Assembly (NCBI RefSeq): GCF_029784135.1
Contig: NC_073745.1
Span: 310,882,258-310,946,257, forward strand
Length of the DNA: 64,000 bases
DNA from: Toxorhynchites rutilus septentrionalis
Lineage: Eukaryota > Arthropoda > Insecta > Diptera > Culicidae
Direction of reading: 5' to 3'
Translations under genes and position numbers: made by a program
The notes under the pieces: model-generated
Databases searched by the model: none
What the model saw: only the letters and a program-made list of their open reading frames with translations
What the model was told of the DNA's origin: nothing
Part shown: positions 56,906 to 64,000 of the stretch, piece by piece
Position numbering within the stretch: position 1 is the stretch's first letter
Layout of the letters: every line of letters begins with the position of its first letter

Positions 56906-57375
56906 AATTTCATGCCAACTCGACTTTCATTCCATTTAAATGTTTTGAAAACTTTTGAAGTAGGATTACGTCTTTCGGGAACATATTGGGGTACAAATTG
57001 AAAATCGAATATCGAGCACATCGTGAAAATTGTCCAACTTCAAATGCTTATTGCTCAATCATTTCATGATGAATTGATGAAATTTTCGCGTCAGACAATT
57101 GAAAAATCTCAACCACAATCCTAACGGAAATACCCACTTCTGATTGGTCGAAATTGACGACACATGCGGCGGATCCCTAACCGAGACATCAAAACCAAGT
57201 TGCCTGGGGGAAATCGGCATTGCAAATACATAAATGTAGGGGGAGCTTTTGTTCCCACCGAAATGTGTTCCCTAACAGAGACATTAAAACCAAATCATTA
57301 TCAAAGAGTTTAACGATGTAATCTTTCAAACATATCCAAAACCAACAGATAGCCTAACGGAATCCTACGTCAACT
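56906..57375. repeat. inverted partner of 31449-32870, led by a foldback-type terminus
   Basis: 56906-56927 reads GATGAATTTCATGCCAACTC, close to the foldback terminus. 56960-57375 matches 32860-31449 on the opposite strand: TAGGATTACGTCTTTCGGGA, CCACTTCTGATTGGTCGAAA, AACCAAGTTGCCTGGGGGAA, TCAAAGAGTTTAACGATGTA. It has about one of the ~93-bp units where the partner has three, and lacks the partner's 31530-32295 insertion. Confidence 0.65.
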
Positions 57376-57399
57376 GTGCGGTCGTGTCTCGGACACAAC

Positions 57400-57960
57400 C
57401 CTCCTGTGACTTTTTTTTTCTACTTAGAAACATGTCAAAAGCGAATGTTAAAAACGCAAACACAAATTTTACGAGTAAAACATTATTTTTTCAGGAGTCT
57501 TCATACAAAAATGCCTTATATTCCAGAAACGATAGCAGATGACGTCTTCGGAAAATATCATAGTTTAATAAGATCTAAAACTTTGTCGAATACACTATAT
57601 CGCTATCTCGACTTAAAACAAAATTAGGCTTAGTTGTATTTTTTTCAAAGAAAACAAAGTTGTTGTTGGAAAAGCTTTTTCCCTGTAAGAACACCCATCT
57701 TTCGATGTATGGGCGATTTGCTGGAAAATGTAAGGGTTATTCATATATTTTTTTAGAATTTAAAAAAAAAAAACGCTTTTGAGAAAAATTGTAATTTTTC
57801 AAATTTTTTTCCAGCGATTTTTTTTAAATTTTGGTATTATTTTATAAAAATTTTAATAATTCCCACATTTTATCTATTGATTAAAATTTTGTAGGTATTA
57901 TAGTTTTTGAGTTATAAATTTTTGTAAAAAATCTAAATCTAAATAAATATTCCAAATCCA
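57400..57960. repeat. single foldback-family arm
   Basis: Right-arm words in the same order as 63180-63760: TAGAAACATGTCAAAAGCG, TTTTACGAGTAAAACATTAT, AGGAGTCTTCATACAAAAAT, TCGAATACACTATATCGCTA, GTTGTTGTTGGAAAAGC, ATTTTGTAGGTATTATAG. The opposite arm is absent. Confidence 0.7.
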
Positions 57961-60045
57961 GATCAGGAATTTCGAAACTCATATATAAATAAACGATACC
58001 TATTCAAATACCAGATTAAAGATTAAAATTACAAATCGGATTTCATATTTAAGGTTACAAATTACAAACCAAAGCAGTGATGAATCAAAGAACATTGATA
58101 GAAATGAAATGTGCAATTAAAATAAAATTATTAAAATTTATTACCGTTTTTATTTTTTAAATAATTTATATCCGGACTCAGATTTGAAATTTTGAATTAA
58201 ACCGGATTCAAAACTACTTATTGCACACAGTAGAATCTATTATAAAATTTTCGGGACTCAAATTACGAATTTTATGTGCGGAGTTGCATTCTTGCATTTC
58301 ACATTCCAACAATCAGATTAGAAGTTCATTTATATGCGAATTCATGTTCAGATTCATGATTGAGATTAGTTCAGATTCAGATTGAGATTAATTTGAGGAA
58401 AAGGAAATCCATTATTTTCTGGAATATTTAGAAAGTATCGATAAACAATTTCAGATTTATTCTTGTTGGAAAGGTAACATTTCGCACTAGAAGATTTTTT
58501 CTGGTTTTTTTTTTCATAACAGTTGTGATTTACTGATTGTTAAAAATGAGATTCCGGATTCAAATTCCGCAGTCAGATTCCAGATTCATGTTCCGGATTC
58601 CAATTTCGGATTCATTTTTCGGATTGAGATTCTGGATTCGGATTTCAGTATCCAATTCCGGATTCAGATCCTGATTCTAGTTTAACGTTTCGGATTCAGA
58701 ATCCGGAGTCAGATTCCAGATTCCGGATTCCATCTTCGAATTAATTTTCCGGAGATTCTGGATTCTGATCGTGGTATCAAATTCTGGATTTCGATTTCAG
58801 ATTCTGATTCTGGTTTAAGGTTTCGGATTCAGATTCCGGAGTAAGATTCCTGACTCAGATTTCAGATCCTGATTCTAGTTTGAGGTTCTGGATTCAAACT
58901 TCTGATTCAGATTCCGGATTCGAAACCCCAGTTTGAGAATTCGGATTCGAATTTTGGTTTTTAATTCCGAGTTTAGATCTCAGAATCAGATAACAGATTG
59001 AGATTCCGAATTGAGATTCCAGATTTAAGTTCGGGATCTCGATTTCGAATTCTGCTTCCGGTTTCAAAAAAAAAAAAAGATTTAGTTCTGGGATTTAGAT
59101 TCCGGATTCATGTTCTATAGTCAGATTCTAGATTCAAATTCGGATTAAAACGCCAGATTGCTATTTCGGACTCAAATTCTGCAATTTGATTTCGGATTCA
59201 TATACCGAATTTTGATTCCGGATTAAAATTATGAATTTAGATTCCGATGATGTATTTATGATTCTGATTCTAATACAGATTTAGAATCCAGATTCAAATT
59301 TCAGATTCAGAACCTGGATTCGTGTTTCAGATGTAGAATCCGAATTCAAATCTCAGATTAATAGTCCGAATCCAAATTTCAGGTTTAGAATACAAAACAA
59401 AATTTCAGTCCTATTTTTTTCCAAATTTCAGATTTGGAATCCGGCTCTTAATATCAGATTTAGAATTCGAGTTCCAATTTCAGACTCAGAACACGAATCC
59501 AAAAAAACCCAGATTGAAAACCTGTATCCAAAATTTAGATTTAAAGTCCGGATTTCATATTCAGATTTAGAATTTGGTAAATTTCAGAACTAAAATTCTT
59601 CCATATTTCAGATCAACAATCCAGATCCAAATAACAGAATAAAAATTCGGATCTAAAATACAGATTTAAAATCAGGACCTAAAATTCGGATTCAAAATAC
59701 GAACCCAAATTTCGAAATTTAGAATTCGAATCCAAATTTCAGATTAAAAATCCTGATCCAAAATTCAGAGTTAAGAAAGGCGGATTATAATTTCAGATTT
59801 AGAGGATGAATTCAAATTCCAAATCTAGAATTTACCAGATCCATATTTAAGAATAAAAATCCAGATCCAAATTTCAGATTCGGAATTCAAATTCAATATT
59901 CAGATTGAAAATCCGGTTCCAAAATTCAAATTTAAAACCCAGATTGAAATTTCACATTAAAAACCCGGATTTAAATTTAGAATCCAGTTCTTTATTTCAG
60001 ATTTAGAATCTGAGTCCGAATATTTTGATTTCGAATGTAATGAGT
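57961..60045. repeat. degenerate GATTC/AGATT low-complexity tract
   Basis: About 2 kb of variations on 'GATTC(C/A)GATT' and 'AATTTCAGATTTAGAATCC', densest from 58500 to 60010. On the plus strand the first half favours GATTCCGGATTC and the second CAGATTTAGAATCC. No strict period by eye; it probably grew by slippage from a short seed. No gene. Confidence 0.65.
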
Positions 60046-60437
60046 GTAATGATACAGCTATAATTTCCTGCTAATTCTACTATACAGTACCGTTCACAGA
60101 ACGTCAACAGATAAATCCGAACCGATTCGGTTGTCCACACTTTGCGATTGAACTGCGCTGCCAACTCACACCAAATATTCTCCTTTCCACTCAGATATCA
60201 ACCGCAAATTTGAAACACCTTCGCTTCTATATTCCGCTTGAGGTTGGATCGACCCTCAGCACATGCAACAGCATACTTCCTCGAAAGGTGCGTTGCATCT
60301 GAATAAAAAATTACGGTTACTTTTCCATACCCGCTCTGGCACGAAAACCTCCCGTAGGTAAAATATTTGTTCACCTCTTTAACTAAAATCTTAAATGCAT
60401 CATTCGAAAAATCAATCAATTCTTTCACATTTAATTA
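60046..60437. other. unassigned sequence
   Basis: A minus-strand open frame at 60198-60428 (76 aa, MKELIDFSNDAFKILVKEVN...) shows no family I recognise and is too short to call. The sequence is of ordinary complexity. Confidence 0.4.
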
Positions 60438-60439
60438 TA

Positions 60440-60720
60440 AAGGGCGAACACGAAATTATTGCGACACATTCAACAGGGCATAACTGTTTTACCATTGGGT
60501 AAAAATCAACCAAATTTTGCACACTTTCTCATTGATGTGCATTGTCTACATGCTGTCAAACTCGAAGTCGTGTTTTTCGATTCAACGAAAATGGAGGTGA
60601 ACCAACGCGAGTCGAGAGAACAAATTCTTTCCAAACACCTGGAATTTCCTGACCTGTCGCACCGGCAGTTGGGAAAAATGCTGAACATTCACCATTCAAC
60701 CGTCTCCAGAGTGTTTCCAT
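60440..60720 (+). pseudogene. head of a diverged DD37E-like transposon, truncated
   Basis: TA at 60438-60439 is followed by AAGGGCGAACACGAAATTAT, an end of the same AAGGG type as the two DD37E copies. The ATG at 60591 opens MEVNQRESREQILSKHLEFP and continues LSHRQLGKMLNIHHSTVSRV, aligning position by position with the DD37E N-terminus (MSSNEKERRELILCTHFENP, LSHRDIGKMLGIVQSTVSRV) and its helix-turn-helix. Similarity ends at ~60717; the catalytic core and right end are missing. It is a different family from the two complete copies. Confidence 0.75.
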
Positions 60721-61032
60721 CAATTTTACTAAAACTTTTTAGAAACTTACATTTTATTAGGGCGAACATTTTTGTGTTTTTGTGTTTTTTTTAAAAAAAA
60801 GGTCACTAATATTGAATATTCCCTTCAGAAAATTGTCTTAATCAAGAAAGGTGGAAAATTCCATCTCGGTGTGCTCATCACAATTTCAAGTGAAATCTGA
60901 GGTATTCGAGACAAATTTGACGGTTTTGCATAGAATTCCTCATTGGAAAACGTTTTCAATACCACTTTTTTGGTTTTTTTTTTTTTGAAAATTATTGCTA
61001 GCTGAAAGAAAATTGAATCAACAAATTGAATC
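60721..61032. other. unassigned AT-rich spacer
   Basis: No gene recognised. A second AGGGCGAACA word at ~60759, in direct orientation, may be a remnant of the truncated transposon. Confidence 0.4.
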
Positions 61033-63530
61033 AATTGACGAATTTCATGCCAACTCGTCTTAGGAGTTGGCAGCACCATCTCAGTGAAACGTTGTGGGTG
61101 TAAAGACATGGATCATTTAAGCAACTTTGCATGCTTGAAATATTCGGAAAAGAATTACAACTTTTTGGATAAAGCCAAATTTTTATTCTTCATTTTTTAC
61201 AAAAATTTATAACTTAAAAACTATGATACCTATAAAATTCTTGTCAAAGGATGAAATGTAGGAAATTGTTTGAATTTTCACAAAAAAATACCAAAAATTA
61301 TTAGGAAAAAAAATTCGCTGACATAAAAGTTATTTAAAAAATCAAAATTGATTTTTCTCAAAAACTTTTTTTTTAATTCTTAAAAATATATATATGAATA
61401 GTCCTTAGAATTTCCAACAAGTCGTCCATACATCGGAACATGGGCACTTTTACAGGGAAAAAGTTTTTCAAACAACAACTTTTTCATATTTTCTTTGAAA
61501 AAAATACAACTTATTTTGTTTAAAGTCATGATAGCGATATAATATATTCGACAAAGTTTTAGATCTTGTTAAAATATAAACTTTTTCCGAAGACATCAAC
61601 TTTCTATCTTTTATAGTTTTTGGAATATAAGTCATTTTTGTATGAAGACTGAAAAAAATAATGTTTTGCTCGTAAAATTTTTGTGTGTAAATTCTCACGT
61701 TTGACATGTTCTTGACATGTTTCCAAATAAAGAAAAGTTAGCAGAGCATGTAAATTGCGATAATCTATATATATATATATAAAAATGGAGTGATGTCTGT
61801 CTGTCTGTCTGATTCTTATAGATTCGGAAACTACTGAACCGATCGACATGAAAATTGGTATGTAGGGGTTTTTGGGGCCGGGGAAGGTTTTCGTGATATT
61901 TTGAGACCCCTCCCCCCTCTCTAAGGGGGGGCTGCCATACAAATGATACACAAATTTCTGCATTACTTGGAAATTAACCAAGCAAACGAAACCAAAGTTG
62001 GCATGTGAAAGTTTTAGGGTGCAATAAATGTTTCTATGATGGTTAGACAGTCCTTCCCCCACTCAAAAAAAAATTTGAAACACAAATTTCTGCATTACTC
62101 GAGAATTAATCAAGCAAATGAAACCAAATTTGGCATGTGGAGGTTTTAGGATGCAATAAATGTTTCTATGGTGTTAAGATACTCCTTCCCCCTCTCTTAG
62201 AGGGGGCTGCCGTACAAATGAAACACAAATTTTTGCATTACCCGAGAATTAATCAAGCAAATTAAACCAAATTAGGCATATGGAAACTTTAGGGTGCAAT
62301 GAATGTTTCTATGGTGGTTAGATACCCCTCCCCCTCTCTTAGGGGTGGCTGCCATACAAATAAAACACAAATTTCTGCATTACTCGAGAATTAATCAAGT
62401 AAATGGGCGGGACGAAGTTTGCCGGGTTAGCTAGTCTATACATAAAAATATTACGAATTGAACATTAATAGTATTTTTTCAAAGAAAAAAATGAAAAAGT
62501 TGTTGTTTGAAAAACTTTTTCCATGTAAATGTGCCCATCGTCCGATGTGTGGAAAACTTGTTGGAAAATTCAAGGGCTTTTTATATCTAGTTTTTCAGAA
62601 TTTTAAAAGCTTATGTTTTCGAGAAAAATGAATTTAAATTTTCAAAAATTTTTTTTTCAATGAATTTTTTTTCCAAAAAATGCTTTGGTATTTTTTAATG
62701 AAAACCAAACTAATTTCCTACATTCCATTCTGTGACTAAAATTTTGTAGGTCTGATAGATTTTTTTGTAGGTTTCTTTTTGAATTTTGAGTGTTTTCAAC
62801 TTTTTTTTCGAAAAATCCTAATTTAAAAACTATAATTTCTACAAAAATTTGGTCAGAGAATAAAATGTAGGAAATTACTTAGGTTTTTATAAAAAATTAT
62901 CAAAGAATTTTTTGGAAAAAAATTCATTGTACAAAAAATTGAAAATTAAAATTTATTTTTCTCGAAAAATTATTTTTTTTTAAATTCAAAAAAAAAATTG
63001 ATATAAATACCTCTCAAAATTTCCAACAAGTTTTCCATACATTGGACGATGGGCACATTTACTTGGAAAAAGTTTTTCGAACAACAACTTTTTCATGTTT
63101 TTCTTTGAAAAAAGCTATTCATGTACAATTCGTTACATTTTTATGTATAAATTATCGCAATTTGCATGATCTGCTAACTTTTCTCATTTTAGAAACATTT
63201 CAAGAACATGTCAAACGTGAGAATTTACACACAGAAATGTTACGAGCAAAACATTTTTTTTCAGGAGTCTTCAAACAAAAATTACTTATATTCCAAAAAC
63301 TATAAATGATAGAAAGTTGACGTCTTCGACAAAAGTTCATATTTTAAAAAGATCTAAAACTTTGTCGAATACACTATATCGCTATCTTGACTTTAAACAA
63401 AATTAGGATTAGTTGTATTTTTTTCAAACAAATATAGAAAAAAGTTGTTGTTCGAAAAACTTTTTCCCTGTAAAAGTGCCCATGTTCCGATGTATGGACG
63501 GCTTGTTGGAAATTTTAAAGGCTATTCATA

Positions 63531-63561
<31 letters not shown>

Positions 63562-63919
63562 GGGAATTTTAAAAAAATACGTTTTTGAGAAAATGAATTT
63601 TTATTTTTAAAATAACTTTTTTGTCAGCGAAATTTGTTTTCCAAAAAGTTTTTGGTATTTTTTGTGAAATTTTAAACAATTTCCTACATTTCATCCTTTG
63701 ACATGAATTTTGTAGGTACCATCATTTTTATGTTATGTTTTTTTTGTAAAAAAGTAAGAAAAAAAATTGACTTTTTCCAAATTTAAAAAAATTATTTTTC
63801 GAATATTTCAAGTATGCAAAGTGGCTTAAATGACCCATGTCTTTACACCCACAACATTTCACTGCTATCTGAAATGGTGCTGCCAACGGCCAGTCGAGTT
63901 GGCATTAAATTCGTCAATT
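61033..63919. mobile_element. complete foldback element, ~1.1-kb inverted arms
   Basis: Ends AATTGACGAATTTCATGCCA (61033) and the mirror TGGCATTAAATTCGTCAATT (63900-63919). The arms pair through the whole length: TTGTGGGTGTAAAGACATGG, GATGAAATGTAGGAAATTGT, CCATACATCGGAACATGGGC, TTTTAGATCTTGTTAAAAT, TTTGACATGTTCTTGACATG and so on, closing near 62790. After removing the insertion at 61770-62434 it is about 2.2 kb with almost no loop. There is no open reading frame, so movement must depend on outside enzymes. Partial copies are at 2740, 27146, 31066 and 57400. Confidence 0.8.
61770..62434 (-). mobile_element. 143-bp-unit element, four-unit copy, inverted
   Basis: Minus-strand counterpart of 22946-24180: it reads, on the plus strand, AAAATGGAGTGATGTCTGTC, GAACCGATCGACATGAAAAT, then four units marked by ATTAA(T/C)CAAG at ~61972, 62107, 62249 and 62392, and the complete head GGGCGGGACGAAG...CCGGGTTAGCTAG. 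It is flanked by TCTATA (61764-61769 and 62435-62440); removing one restores the arm phrase GATAATCTATACATAAAAAT that matches the other arm. The ATATAT run at its left edge makes the exact duplication length uncertain. Confidence 0.8.
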
Positions 63920-64000
63920 AGAGAATTCATTAATCACTTTGCCTTTCCGAGGAACTCATCACTGATAACGATTTACAGCTATATCAATAAGCATTTCTAT

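Overview
The window reads as non-coding DNA from a large, repeat-rich mosquito genome (Culicidae; an Aedes-like genome is my best guess). The reasons are the mix of element types: a DD37E Tc1/mariner family first described from mosquitoes, tRNA-derived SINEs of the kind seen in Aedes, an I-group LINE with RNase H, an R4/Dong-type LINE, and many TA- and TTAA-flanked MITEs. I could not recognise a host protein-coding exon, a genuine tRNA or rRNA gene, a viral insertion or a CRISPR array. Every protein I can name belongs to a transposable element. The window may be intergenic or inside a long intron.

Layout. 0.1-2.1 kb: a 5'-truncated R4/Dong-type retrotransposon on the minus strand. 4.1-13.7 kb: a foldback element split by an 8.7-kb insertion, which is a 5'-truncated I-group LINE whose RNase H region was itself hit by a complete copy of the same family (ORF1 6480-8051, ORF2 8044-11727). 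Both insertions keep clean target-site duplications. 14.2-16.5, 20.1-25.0 and 38.8-41.2 kb: three copies of a ~2.3-kb palindromic element with pogo/Tigger-like ends. They carry, as passengers, a LINE 3' fragment, a CR1-like LINE, a (TA)n tract, an exact 143-bp tandem array and two TTAA MITEs. 18.5-19.8 and 34.9-36.2 kb: two broken DD37E transposons; 60.4-60.7 kb: the head of a diverged relative. 28.3-29.2 kb: a hAT-type element with a perfect 8-bp duplication. 43.9-45.2 kb: a mariner with an intact DD34D triad but a frameshift. 45.7-46.2 kb: an internally deleted TA-flanked element. 48.3-49.5, 50.9-55.6 and 61.0-63.9 kb: long inverted-repeat (foldback) elements, the second holding ~400-bp tandem units, a 3-bp-TSD MITE and a (TAATAG)n tract. 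16.7 and 47.5 kb: tRNA-derived SINEs.

Between the repeats lie islands of more complex, somewhat GC-richer sequence (about 17.4-18.5, 25.2-26.9, 34.0-34.9, 36.2-37.2, 41.9-42.7, 49.6-50.8 and 55.7-56.7 kb). They show no gene structure I can support and may be the host single-copy background.

How the parts relate. The only apparently complete coding unit is the 6.0-12.1 kb LINE, whose ORF1 (RNA-binding) and ORF2 (endonuclease, reverse transcriptase, RNase H) would act together in target-primed reverse transcription. At least three 5'-truncated relatives lie in the same window (4.3/12.1, 15.8 and 27.2 kb). The DNA elements lack functional transposase here and would depend on enzymes supplied elsewhere. 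All coordinates of element edges come from reading the sequence by eye; those with duplicated target sites are precise, the others are approximate.
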